A stretch of 64,000 nt of DNA from Pseudomonas sp. ANT_J12 (GTDB lineage Bacteria; Pseudomonadota; Gammaproteobacteria; Pseudomonadales; Pseudomonadaceae), in NCBI RefSeq assembly GCF_008370045.1, contig NZ_VOBN01000002.1, positions 310,001 to 374,000 on the forward strand, in the 5' to 3' direction. How positions within the stretch are numbered: position 1 is the stretch's first letter; the number at the start of each line of letters is the position of its first letter. Position numbers and translations under genes: made by a program. The notes beneath the pieces were generated by a model. It had not been told where the DNA came from. It did no database searches and saw nothing but the letters and a program-made list of their open reading frames with translations. Shown in pieces: positions 56,466-64,000 of this stretch.

Positions 56466-57868
56466 GCGAACTCTCGAATCGACGCATTTTGTTGATCGAT
56501 GACACACCGTCCATTCATGTCGACTTTCGCAAGATCCTCACCCCGAACCCGGTGCAACACGTGGAACTGGATGAGATGGAAGTGGCGCTGTTCGGCGCCG
56601 AAGTCAAATCCGCCAGCGCCCTGTTCGAACTGGACTCGGCCTTCGGCGGCCAGGAAGGCCTGGGCAAACTCAAGTTCGCCATGAAGGAAAACCGTCCCTA
56701 CGCCATGGCCTTCGTCGACATGCGCATGCCCGATGGCTGGGACGGCGCGCAGACCATCGAACACTTGTGGCAGCAAGACCCGCGCCTGCAAGTGGTGGTG
56801 TGCACCGCTTATTCCGATTACTCGTGGGATGAACTGCTCGACCGTCTGCAGGCCCATGACCGGCTGCTGATCCTGAAAAAACCGTTCGACAATATTGAAG
56901 TGCAGCAGATGGCCAATACCCTGTTGACCAAGTGGGACATGACCGAACGGGCCTCGGTACAAATGCACCACCTGGAGCACCTGGTGGACCAGCGCACGAC
57001 GGAGTTCAAACAGGCCAGCGGAGCCTTGCAGCGGGAAATCGACGAGCGCAAACAGCTTGAGTCGCAACTGGTGCAATCGGAAAAACTCGCCTCGCTGGGG
57101 CAACTGGCCGCCGGCGTCGCCCATGAAATCAACAACCCCATCGGCTTCATTTCCTCCAACCTCGGATGCCTGGAAGGCTACTTCAAGCAACTGCAGGAAA
57201 TGCTCGACGCCTATCGCAGTGCCGAACAGGCGATTACTTCAACCGAGGTGATGGAGCGATTGGGCGTGCTGCGCGAACGCATCGAGCTGGAGTTCCTGCG
57301 CGAGGACATTCCGCTGCTGATCAAGGAGTCCAAGGACGGCATCAGCCGCGTCGGGCAGATCGTCAAGGACCTGAAGGACTTTTCCCGGGTGGACTCGAAC
57401 CAGGAATGGCAGTGGGCCAACCTGCATCAGGGCATCGACTCGACCCTGAACATCGTCGCCAACGAACTCAAGTACAAGGCCGACGTGGTAAAGGCCTATC
57501 AGGTGCTGCCGGAAATCGAGTGCCTGCCGTCGCAAATCAACCAGGTGATCATGAACCTGATCGTCAACGCCTCCCAGGCCATCGGGGCGGAACGCGGCAC
57601 TATCACCCTGAGCACCGGGATGGCGGGTGAAACCGTGTGGATCGAAGTCGCCGACACCGGCTCGGGCATCGAGCCGCAGACCTTGCAGAAAATCTTCGAC
57701 CCGTTCTTCACCACCAAACCGATTGGCCAGGGCACCGGGCTCGGGCTGTCGCTGTCGTACGGGATCGTGAAAAAACATCACGGGGATATTTCCGTGCGCA
57801 GCATCGTCGGGACGGGCACAACCTTCCGCGTCGAACTGCCGGTGCGCCAGACCAAACTGGCAAGCTGA
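56462..57868 (+). CDS. REC-histidine kinase (receiver-first hybrid)
   Basis: This 468-residue cytoplasmic protein opens with the same atypical receiver as the two c-di-GMP genes ([36 protein letters not shown]; about 1-165). It continues with a coiled linker, His[16 protein letters not shown] with H221, a helical insertion (about 235-300), N-box LIVNASQA and G-boxes DTGSGIE and GTGLGLSL. It could relay phosphate from the membrane kinase and phosphorylate other receivers. It starts in an ATGA overlap. The last 37 codons are duplicated twice downstream in 279-bp tandem units. Confidence 0.9.
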   Translation: MSELSNRRILLIDDTPSIHVDFRKILTPNPVQHVELDEMEVALFGAEVKSASALFELDSAFGGQEGLGKLKFAMKENRPYAMAFVDMRMPDGWDGAQTIEHLWQQDPRLQVVVCTAYSDYSWDELLDRLQAHDRLLILKKPFDNIEVQQMANTLLTKWDMTERASVQMHHLEHLVDQRTTEFKQASGALQREIDERKQLESQLVQSEKLASLGQLAAGVAHEINNPIGFISSNLGCLEGYFKQLQEMLDAYRSAEQAITSTEVMERLGVLRERIELEFLREDIPLLIKESKDGISRVGQIVKDLKDFSRVDSNQEWQWANLHQGIDSTLNIVANELKYKADVVKAYQVLPEIECLPSQINQVIMNLIVNASQAIGAERGTITLSTGMAGETVWIEVADTGSGIEPQTLQKIFDPFFTTKPIGQGTGLGLSLSYGIVKKHHGDISVRSIVGTGTTFRVELPVRQTKLAS

Positions 57869-58593
57869 ACACCCCCCCCCTGTAGGAGCGAGGCTTGCCC
57901 GCGAAGACGGCTGCACATTCAACATCAATGTTGACTGACATACCGCCGTCACCGTAGGAGCAAAGCTTGCTCGCGAAGAACGATGACGCGGTGTGTCAGA
58001 CCCGACGCCTTCGCGAGCAAGCTTCGCTCCTACGGGTACGGGATCGTGAAAAAACATCATGGGGATATTTCCGTGCGCAGCGTCGTCGGGACGGGCACAA
58101 CCTTCCGCGTCGAACTGCCGGTGCGCCAGACCAAACTGGCAAGCTGAACACCAGCCCCCCGTAGGAGCGAGGCTTGCCCGCGAAGACGGCTGCACATTCA
58201 ACATCAATGTTGACTGACATACCGCCGTCACCGTAGGAGCAACGCTTGCTCGCGAAGAACGATGACGCGGTGTGTCAGACCCGACGCCTTCGCGAGCAAG
58301 CTTTGCTCCTACGGGTACGGGATCGTGAAAAAGCACCACGGGGATATTTCCGTGCGCAGCATCGTCGGGACGGGCACAACCTTCCGCGTCGAACTGCCGG
58401 TGCGCCAGACCAAACTGGCAAGCTGAACACCAGCCCCTGTAGGAGCGAGGCTTGCCCGCGAAGACGGCTGCACATTCAACATCAATGTTGACTGACATAC
58501 CGCCGTCACCGTAGGAGCAAAGCTTGCTCGCGAAGAACGATGACGCGGTGTGTCAGACCCGATGCCATCGCGAGCAAGCTTTGCTCCTACAGG
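57758..58593 (+). repeat. Three 279-bp tandem units of gene 3' end plus REP block
   Basis: Units start with TACGGGATCGTG at 57758, 58037 and 58316 (279, 279, then 278 bp). Each holds the last 37 codons and stop of the REC-kinase gene, then a compound REP block with arms of the GTAGGAGC family. Units 2 and 3 keep the kinase reading frame to the stop; three of four base changes seen in the coding part are synonymous and one is Ile to Val. Junctions read CTACGGGTACGGG, so TACGGG at the REP end and in the gene supplied microhomology. This accounts for the whole 736-bp gap to the permease gene. Confidence 0.93.
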
Positions 58594-58604
58594 GTGGTGT
58601 GTCG

Positions 58605-59930
58605 TTACGTGGCTTCCTGGAAATCCATCTCCGGCGGCTGGCGACGGAACCCGCCCGTCAGCACCGCCAGGTACACCACGCCAATCGCCAGCCAGCTCAG
58701 GCCCAGGTAAATCGCCAGGTGATCGAGGCTGACCATCAGCCACAAGTCCGCCACCAGGCCAACAAACGGGAACACCAGGAACAGCACCAGCTCACGCGGG
58801 CCTTTTTTCTCGCCGCCGATCCAGTAATGGAAGATCACCGACAGGTTCACCAGGCTGAAGGCCAGGAAGGCGCCGAAGTTGATGAACGAGGTCGAGGTGG
58901 TCACGTCCAGTTTCAGCGCGAGCAACGCCACCACGGCGCAGAGCAGGATGCTGTTGACCGGCGTGCCGAAGCGTTCATGCAACGTGCCGAAAAACGACTT
59001 GGGCAGCACGCCGTCGCGGCCCATGGCAAAGAGCAACCGCGAACCACTGGCCTGGGCTGACAGGCCCGACGCGAACTGGCCGACGATCAGGCCGATGAGG
59101 AAGATCGAGACGAACAGGTCGCCGCCGATGTTGCGGGCAATTTCGTAAGCCGCCGAGTCGACGCTGTCGAACTGGAACGACGGATGGGCGATCTGCACGA
59201 AGTACGACACGCCGACGAAAATCAAACCGCCGATCAGGGTGATCAGCATGATCGCCCGGGGAATGGTGCGGCGTGGGTCGCGGGTTTCTTCGGTCAGGGT
59301 GCTGACCGCGTCAAAACCGAGAAACGAGTAACAGGCAATGGCCGCGCCGCTCATGATCAACGGCATTTGCATGTCGCCGTTGAAGAACGGTTTGATCGTC
59401 CACAACGGTGTGTTCGCGTCGCCGCCGATGTAATGCACGCACAGGGCGACGAAAGCGATCAGTACCAGAAATTGCACCAGCATCAGCAAGGCATTGATGC
59501 CGTTGGCCAGTTTCAGGCCGACGATGTTGATCGCGCTGGTGATGCCGATGAACGCCAACACCCAGATCCACTGCGGCACCGCCGGGAAGGCGGAGTTGAG
59601 GTAAGCCGCACCGATCAGCCAGATCGCCATCGGCAGGAACAGGTAATCGAGCAGCACTGCCCAACCGGCGATAAAGCCGAGTTTCGGGCTGATGGCTTTG
59701 CGCACATAGCTGTAGGCTGAACCGGCCACCGGGAACGCGGCGGCCATGCGCCCGTAGCTCATGGCAGTGAAGAACATCGCCACCAGCGCCGCCAGGTAAG
59801 CGGCCGGGACCATGCCGGCGGTGGATTGAGCGAGGATGCCGAAGGTGCCGAGCACAATGATCGGCGTCATGTAGGCGATGCCGAACAGCACCACCGAACC
59901 CAATGACAGGGTGCGTTGCAAACGAGCCAT
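58605..59930 (-). CDS. APC family amino acid/polyamine permease
   Basis: This 441-residue inner-membrane transporter has about 12 hydrophobic helices. The first contains GIAYMTPIIVLGTFG, and FLGFDAVSTLTEETRDPRRTIPRAI is the typical APC helix 6-7 loop. It resembles PuuP-type putrescine or amino acid importers; substrate not determined. It neighbours a carbon-nitrogen hydrolase and a LuxR regulator, as in the P. aeruginosa set I recall (PA3597-PA3599), which suggests uptake and hydrolysis of an amide or carbamoyl compound. A C-terminal RRQPPEMDFQEAT tail is cytoplasmic. Confidence 0.88.
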   Translation of the reverse strand: MARLQRTLSLGSVVLFGIAYMTPIIVLGTFGILAQSTAGMVPAAYLAALVAMFFTAMSYGRMAAAFPVAGSAYSYVRKAISPKLGFIAGWAVLLDYLFLPMAIWLIGAAYLNSAFPAVPQWIWVLAFIGITSAINIVGLKLANGINALLMLVQFLVLIAFVALCVHYIGGDANTPLWTIKPFFNGDMQMPLIMSGAAIACYSFLGFDAVSTLTEETRDPRRTIPRAIMLITLIGGLIFVGVSYFVQIAHPSFQFDSVDSAAYEIARNIGGDLFVSIFLIGLIVGQFASGLSAQASGSRLLFAMGRDGVLPKSFFGTLHERFGTPVNSILLCAVVALLALKLDVTTSTSFINFGAFLAFSLVNLSVIFHYWIGGEKKGPRELVLFLVFPFVGLVADLWLMVSLDHLAIYLGLSWLAIGVVYLAVLTGGFRRQPPEMDFQEAT

Positions 59931-59999
59931 GAGCGACTACTCCGAATTTATTAGATTTATGGCAGAGCCGAGTTCGGCGCAAGGTACGGGGTGTTGCGT

Positions 60000-60106
60000 G
60001 ATCGTTCCCACGCTCTGCGTGGGAATGCCTCAATGGACGCTCTGCGTCCGCTCTTGGGACGCGGAACGTCCCGGGCTGCATTCCCACGTAGAGCGTGGGA
60101 ACGATC
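60000..60106. repeat. Inverted repeat, GATCGTTCCCACGC family
   Basis: GATCGTTCCCACGCTCTGCG... and ...GTAGAGCGTGGGAACGATC flank inner GGACGCTCTGCGTCC / GGGACGCGGAACGTCCC elements, in the 230-bp gap between the permease start and the hydrolase stop. Confidence 0.87.
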
Positions 60107-60160
60107 GGTACAGCGGAATCGCGTTCGGCGGAGCTGCCGAAGGCTGCGATCTTTTGATCT

Positions 60161-60982
60161 TCAGTTTTTAGGGATCAGTAACTCCCGCCGTCCATTGGCA
60201 TGCTCGACAATCTCCCCCGGCAACTTCAGCCGCTGATCATCCAGGTACCGATAATCCTGTCGCGCCGCCGCCAATTGGTTCAGGTCCAGCTCAACCGCAA
60301 ACTGACCCTCCTCGCGCCCGGCTTCGAACAGCAACGTGCCCAGCGGATCCACCAGCGCACTGCCGCCGGCAAACAACAAACCGCCATCGCCGGTTTCCAC
60401 GCGGTTGACCATCAGCGCAAACGCCTGGTTTTCCTGGGCGCGGGCCATGATCGCGGTGCGGTGGGTCGGGCCGTAGGGGTCCATGTTGCCGTTGGTGACC
60501 AGCAGCACTTCGGCGCCCAGTTGCGCCAAGGCACGGGCGGTTTCGGGGAATTCGATGTCGTAGCAAATCAGCAGGCCGACCCGCACCCCGTTCCACAGGC
60601 ACGTGGCGTAACGGTCGCCGGCCTCGTAGACGCCGCGATCCGACGCCCACAAATGCGTCTTGCGATAGCGCAGAGCAATGCCTTCGGGGGTGATCAGCAG
60701 CGTGGTGTTGTAGAAACGGCCGTTGTCGTTCTCGGCAATGCCCACCACCACGGCGATCTGGCGTTCACGGGCCGCTGCGAGCACAGCGCTGACGGTCGGG
60801 CCGTCCAGCGGCTCGGCGACCTGGGCCACGGTCTCCTCCGACGCGAAGCCCATCAAGTGGCCTTCCGGAAACATGATCAGTTGGGTATCGCTGGCGCAGC
60901 CGGCAATCGCAGCCAGGGCGCGTTCGAGGTTGTAAGCCGTGTCATTGTCACGGCCCGCCAATTGGGCGAGTTCGACCTTCAT
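60161..60982 (-). CDS. Carbon-nitrogen hydrolase (nitrilase superfamily)
   Basis: This 273-residue amidase-fold protein has the full catalytic triad: E40 in MFPEGH, K108 in RYRKTHLW and C140 in LICYDIEFPE. It cleaves a C-N bond in an amide, N-carbamoyl compound or nitrile. It is shorter and different in the substrate loops from AguB-type N-carbamoylputrescine amidohydrolase, so I give no gene name. It is likely co-regulated with the permease downstream by the divergent LuxR-type gene. Confidence 0.9.
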   Translation of the reverse strand: MKVELAQLAGRDNDTAYNLERALAAIAGCASDTQLIMFPEGHLMGFASEETVAQVAEPLDGPTVSAVLAAARERQIAVVVGIAENDNGRFYNTTLLITPEGIALRYRKTHLWASDRGVYEAGDRYATCLWNGVRVGLLICYDIEFPETARALAQLGAEVLLVTNGNMDPYGPTHRTAIMARAQENQAFALMVNRVETGDGGLLFAGGSALVDPLGTLLFEAGREEGQFAVELDLNQLAAARQDYRYLDDQRLKLPGEIVEHANGRRELLIPKN

Positions 60983-61109
60983 GGGTATTCCTTGTTATGG
61001 GCGCCGGGGTTGCAGAAAGATTGCCCGGTCGGTGTCTGTGCGCCAGTATGCGCAGCAAGCAACCGGCCAGGGAATCACGCGGCCGGGGTAACCCGATAGG
61101 GGTAGACGC

Positions 61110-61910
61110 ATGACACTCTCGCTGGATGACATCGCCTGGCACCGTTCGGTGGGGCAACTGATCGACGCCCTGGACAAGCCGAACTTCTGGACGCAATTGG
61201 TCCGGTTGCTGGACCAATACGTGGATTTCGACAGCTGGGTGGTGCTGCTTTTCAGCGCCGACCAGCACCCGCTGGTGTTCGCCGAATGCCCCGGCGAGGA
61301 CGGCAGCCCCGATCAGCTGTTCCAGGATTACCTGCGCGGCCTGTACCTGCTGGACCCGTTCTACATCGCCTGCCGCGAACAGTCGCGCACCGGGCTGTAT
61401 CGCCTGTCGGAAGTCGCGCCAGAGCACTTCGAGCTGACCGAGTATTACCAGCGCTACTTTCGTCTGAATGTGGTGGCCGACGAAATCCAGTTCAATTGCC
61501 AGCTCGAAGGCGACCGCACGCTGTGCCTGTCCTTGGGCAGCAAGCAGCGTTTCAGCGGCCAGCAGATAGCCTTGCTGTCGCTGATCCAGCCGTGGGTGCT
61601 GGGCCTGTTGCGCCAGCGCTTGCCCTATGAAATCAACGAAGTCGTGGCCCTGGCTCCCTCCCCGATCCAGGCTGACTGGCGCGTGCAACTGGAAGCCTCG
61701 GTGCAGCAACTCAAAGGCGCGCAACTGACCGCCCGGGAGCTGGACGTCGGAAGGTTGATGCTCAGCGGTTGCTCCAGTAAAGAAATCGCCCGTAAGCTGG
61801 AAATCTCCGTAGAAACCGTGAAAGTCCATAAGAAACACATGTACAGCAAGCTGGGGATCAAGTCCCAGTCGGAGCTGTTTTCGATATTCCTGCAAGCGCA
61901 AAATGCCTGA
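61110..61910 (+). CDS. LuxR-family transcriptional regulator
   Basis: This 266-residue regulator has a C-terminal LuxR/FixJ HTH (about residues 200-262: LTARELDVGRLMLSGCSSKEIARKL...VKVHKKHMYSKLGI). Its ~190-residue N-terminal domain (DDIAWHRSVGQLIDAL, FDSWVVLLFSAD) looks GAF-like rather than like an acyl-homoserine-lactone binding domain. It diverges from the carbon-nitrogen hydrolase across 127 bp and probably controls the permease-hydrolase genes. The ligand is unknown. Confidence 0.88.
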   Translation: MTLSLDDIAWHRSVGQLIDALDKPNFWTQLVRLLDQYVDFDSWVVLLFSADQHPLVFAECPGEDGSPDQLFQDYLRGLYLLDPFYIACREQSRTGLYRLSEVAPEHFELTEYYQRYFRLNVVADEIQFNCQLEGDRTLCLSLGSKQRFSGQQIALLSLIQPWVLGLLRQRLPYEINEVVALAPSPIQADWRVQLEASVQQLKGAQLTARELDVGRLMLSGCSSKEIARKLEISVETVKVHKKHMYSKLGIKSQSELFSIFLQAQNA

Positions 61911-61923
61911 AACACCACGGCCC

Positions 61924-62017
61924 TGTAGGAGCAAAGCTTGCTCGCGATGGCGGTGTGTCAGTCGACATTAACCGTGACTGACACACCGCTTTCGCGAGCA
62001 AGCTTCGCTCCTACAGG
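61924..62017. repeat. REP-type inverted repeat pair (GTAGGAGC family)
   Basis: TGTAGGAGCAAAGCTTGCTC... and ...CGCGAGCAAGCTTCGCTCCT flank about 40 bp including GTGTGTCAG/CTGACACAC inner arms. Confidence 0.88.
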
Positions 62018-62061
62018 GATCGCGTGTTGAACGTAACCGAGTCCGAACCCAGGGAACCCGT

Positions 62062-63681
62062 ATGAGCCTGTCACTCCTGAGCCGCTACGCCTTCTTTGCC
62101 GCGTGTGTGATCTTTACCCTCGCCAGCCTGCCCTTCCTGCAACACGACTGGCTCTGGCCGATCACCGCCGTTACCGGCGTGCTGAGCCTCGTCGGCCTGT
62201 TCGACTTGCTGCAAAGCCCCCACGCCGTGCGGCGCAACTACCCGATCCTGGGCAATATCCGTTACTTGGTCGAGGGCATTCGCCCGGAAATCCGCCAATA
62301 CCTGCTCGAATCCGACAGCGACGCCCTGCCCTTCTCCCGGGCCCAGCGTTCGCTGGTGTATTCCCGGGCCAAGAACGAAAGCGCCGACAAACCCTTCGGC
62401 ACGCTGATCGACGTGTACCAGTCGGGCTTCGAGTTCATCGGCCACTCCATGCGCCCGGCGCCGTTGAGTGACCCGAGCGGTTTCCGCGTGATGGTCGGTG
62501 GCCCGCAGTGCACTCAGCCGTACTCGGCGTCGGTGTTCAATATCTCGGCCATGAGCTTCGGCTCCCTCAGCGCCAACGCCATCCGCGCGTTGAACCAGGG
62601 CGCCAAGCTCGGCAACTTCGCCCACGACACCGGCGAAGGCAGCATCAGCGCCTATCACCGGGAAAACGGCGGTGACCTGACCTGGGAACTGGGCAGCGGC
62701 TACTTCGGCTGCCGCACCGCCGACGGCCGTTTCGACCCGGAACGCTTCGCCGCCCAGGCCCAGACGCCGCAAGTGCGCATGATTGAAATCAAGATGAGCC
62801 AGGGCGCCAAACCCGGCCACGGCGGGATCCTGCCCAAGCACAAAGTCACCAAGGAAATCGCTGAAACCCGCGGCATCCTGATGGGCGAAGACTGCATTTC
62901 GCCGTCGCGGCACAGCGCGTTTTCCACGCCCATCGAACTGATGCACTTCATCCAGCAACTGCGTGAACTGTCCGGCGGCAAACCGGTGGGCTTCAAGTTC
63001 TGCCTCGGCCATCCATGGGAATTCATGGGCATCGCCAAGGCCATGCTCGAAACCGGCATCCTCCCGGACTTCATCGTCGTCGACGGCAAGGAAGGCGGCA
63101 CCGGCGCGGCACCGGTGGAATTCACCGACCACATCGGCGTACCGATGCGCGAAGGCTTGCTGTTCGTCCACAACACCCTGGTGGGCTTGAACCTGCGAGA
63201 CAAAATCAAACTCGGCGCCAGCGGCAAAATCGTCAGCGCCTTCGACATCGCCAGCGTCCTGGCCATCGGCGCCGACTGGGCCAACTCCGCGCGCGGCTTC
63301 ATGTTCGCCATCGGCTGCATCCAGTCGCAAAGCTGCCACACCAACAAATGCCCGACCGGCGTGGCGACTCAAGACACTCTGCGTCAGCGCGCATTGGTAG
63401 TGCCGGACAAGGCGCAGCGGGTGTTCAACTTCCATCGCAATACCTTGAAGGCGTTGGCTGAAATGCTGGCGGCGGCAGGGCTGGAACATCCTTCGCAACT
63501 GTCGGCAAAGCATTTGGTACGACGCATGTCGGCGACCGAGATTAAATTGTTCTCGCAGTTGCATGTGTTCTTGAAGCCGGGGGAATTGTTGACCGGGGAA
63601 GTGAACGGCGAGTTTTATTCGCGGATGTGGCAGATGGCGCGGGCGGATAGTTTTGAGCCGGGGGAAGTGGCGGCGGCGTAA
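62062..63681 (+). CDS. FMN-binding glutamate synthase-like protein
   Basis: This 539-residue protein has two N-terminal hydrophobic helices (about 5-50), so it is membrane anchored. The rest is a GltB-type FMN TIM-barrel domain: NISAMSFGSLSANAIRALN, GEGSISAYHRENGGDLTWELGSGYFGCR, DGKEGGTGAAP, and the [3Fe-4S] cysteine cluster motif GCIQSQSCHTNKCPTG. It lacks the glutaminase domain of true GltB and has no GltD neighbour, so synthesis of glutamate is not implied; its role is unknown. ATG at 62062 follows AGGGAACCCGT. Confidence 0.9.
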   Translation: MSLSLLSRYAFFAACVIFTLASLPFLQHDWLWPITAVTGVLSLVGLFDLLQSPHAVRRNYPILGNIRYLVEGIRPEIRQYLLESDSDALPFSRAQRSLVYSRAKNESADKPFGTLIDVYQSGFEFIGHSMRPAPLSDPSGFRVMVGGPQCTQPYSASVFNISAMSFGSLSANAIRALNQGAKLGNFAHDTGEGSISAYHRENGGDLTWELGSGYFGCRTADGRFDPERFAAQAQTPQVRMIEIKMSQGAKPGHGGILPKHKVTKEIAETRGILMGEDCISPSRHSAFSTPIELMHFIQQLRELSGGKPVGFKFCLGHPWEFMGIAKAMLETGILPDFIVVDGKEGGTGAAPVEFTDHIGVPMREGLLFVHNTLVGLNLRDKIKLGASGKIVSAFDIASVLAIGADWANSARGFMFAIGCIQSQSCHTNKCPTGVATQDTLRQRALVVPDKAQRVFNFHRNTLKALAEMLAAAGLEHPSQLSAKHLVRRMSATEIKLFSQLHVFLKPGELLTGEVNGEFYSRMWQMARADSFEPGEVAAA

Positions 63682-63702
63682 GCACTGATCAAGGCGCCAG
63701 CC

Positions 63703-64000
63703 TCAAGGTAGGTTGGCGCTATCGGGAACGTACATGCCAGATTCAATTGTCTGAACGGTCGAAGAATTTGGCTGTGCATCGGATGACCCCAACTCGAATA
63801 GCTGGAGTTGTGTATCCTCCACAATAAAGGTGCTAATCAAACGCCAACTCTGCGGAACTACAATTTCCTGTGCCCCGCCTATATAGTTCCCTAACATCCA
63901 AATCCTTCCAGATCTTGACTTCAGGCCATCCAGATTATCAATAAATATTTCGCTTGCTTTATTCTGAACCAAAGTCCATATCAAGGTGCCATTAGGGCGC
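63703..64000 (-). CDS. Hypothetical protein, C-terminal part, truncated by window edge
   Basis: The frame is open from the right edge to a TGA at 63703-63705; about 98 residues are visible. It ends SGMYVPDSANLP and includes LNYIGGAQEIVVPQSW-like beta segments (reading GNYIGGAQEIVVPQSW) and FIVEDTQLQLFELG. No family is recognised. A TTG at 63984 is in frame but probably internal. The region is visibly richer in A+T than its neighbours, which may indicate a recently acquired gene. Confidence 0.55.
   Translation of the reverse strand, partial: RPNGTLIWTLVQNKASEIFIDNLDGLKSRSGRIWMLGNYIGGAQEIVVPQSWRLISTFIVEDTQLQLFELGSSDAQPNSSTVQTIESGMYVPDSANLP

Noticed and set aside
57871..57879. Run of nine Cs as a phase-variation tract
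   Set aside because: It lies after the REC-kinase stop in noncoding DNA and is absent from the other two tandem units, so it cannot switch a frame.
60161..60982. N-carbamoylputrescine amidohydrolase AguB
   Set aside because: The triad is present but aguA is not adjacent and the loops differ; only the superfamily is supported.
62062..63681. Glutamate synthase large subunit gltB
   Set aside because: It lacks the N-terminal glutaminase and C-terminal glutamate-synthase beta-helix regions, has membrane helices and no gltD partner.

Overview
The window looks like the chromosome of a fluorescens-group Pseudomonas. The grounds are its high G+C, the ordered set argG-motY-pyrC-rnt-peroxiredoxin-bfd-bfrB-grxD-argF, the glpF-glpK-glpR-glpD cluster, the aatJQMP-aauSR glutamate/aspartate uptake locus, and dense REP-type inverted repeats (GTAGGAGC...GCTTGC...CGCGA, GTGGCGAGGG...CTTGCCCCC and GTTCCCACGC families) in most gene ends. 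No transposase, integrase, tRNA, rRNA or CRISPR array was seen.

Layout. 1-13.4 kb: a truncated gene, then arginine (argG, argF) and pyrimidine (pyrC) biosynthesis, motY, RNase T, iron storage (bfd, bfrB), redox genes, a molybdopterin oxidoreductase, an orphan ABC ATPase coupled to argF, a PhzF-like protein and YbaK. argG and argF both carry tandem ArgR-type half-sites 21 bp apart. 13.4-19.0 kb: glycerol regulon. 19.1-26.4 kb: acidic amino acid ABC transporter with a sigma-54 promoter and AauR-type boxes, followed by its two-component system and glpM. 26.7-28.5 kb: a pair of half-size DMT membrane proteins and a MipA/OmpV outer-membrane protein. 28.6-34.9 kb: a sigma-54-promoted operon (HAD phosphatase, class III aminotransferase, alpha/beta hydrolase) followed by a histidine kinase and an NtrC-type regulator that is frameshifted at a (TCGGG)3 tandem repeat. 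35-39 kb: two coupled lipoproteins, a DsbA-like protein, a six-unit 71-bp REP tandem array and a secreted hydrolase. 39.2-42.5 kb: a 1093-residue multi-module beta-rich protein of unknown role. 42.6-47.7 kb: metE/metR and small accessory genes. 47.9-57.9 kb: a signalling island. 58.6-64 kb: permease/nitrilase/LuxR set, a glutamate-synthase-like flavoprotein and a truncated gene.

The most unusual part is the signalling island. A degenerate YN-GYP response regulator diverges from a tightly coupled five-gene operon: REC-PAS-GGDEF-EAL, REC-GGDEF-EAL, di-heme cytochrome c peroxidase, membrane histidine kinase, REC-histidine kinase. Every junction has an ATGA overlap or near-contact. Three proteins share the same atypical REC domain. 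The two c-di-GMP proteins are degenerate in complementary halves: the first keeps GGDEF but loses EAL residues, and the second loses GGDEF but keeps EAL. The last gene's 3' end plus its REP block is tandemly triplicated in 279-bp units. I read this as a candidate redox-linked c-di-GMP signalling system. Assignments come from reading the sequence only; no database search was run.
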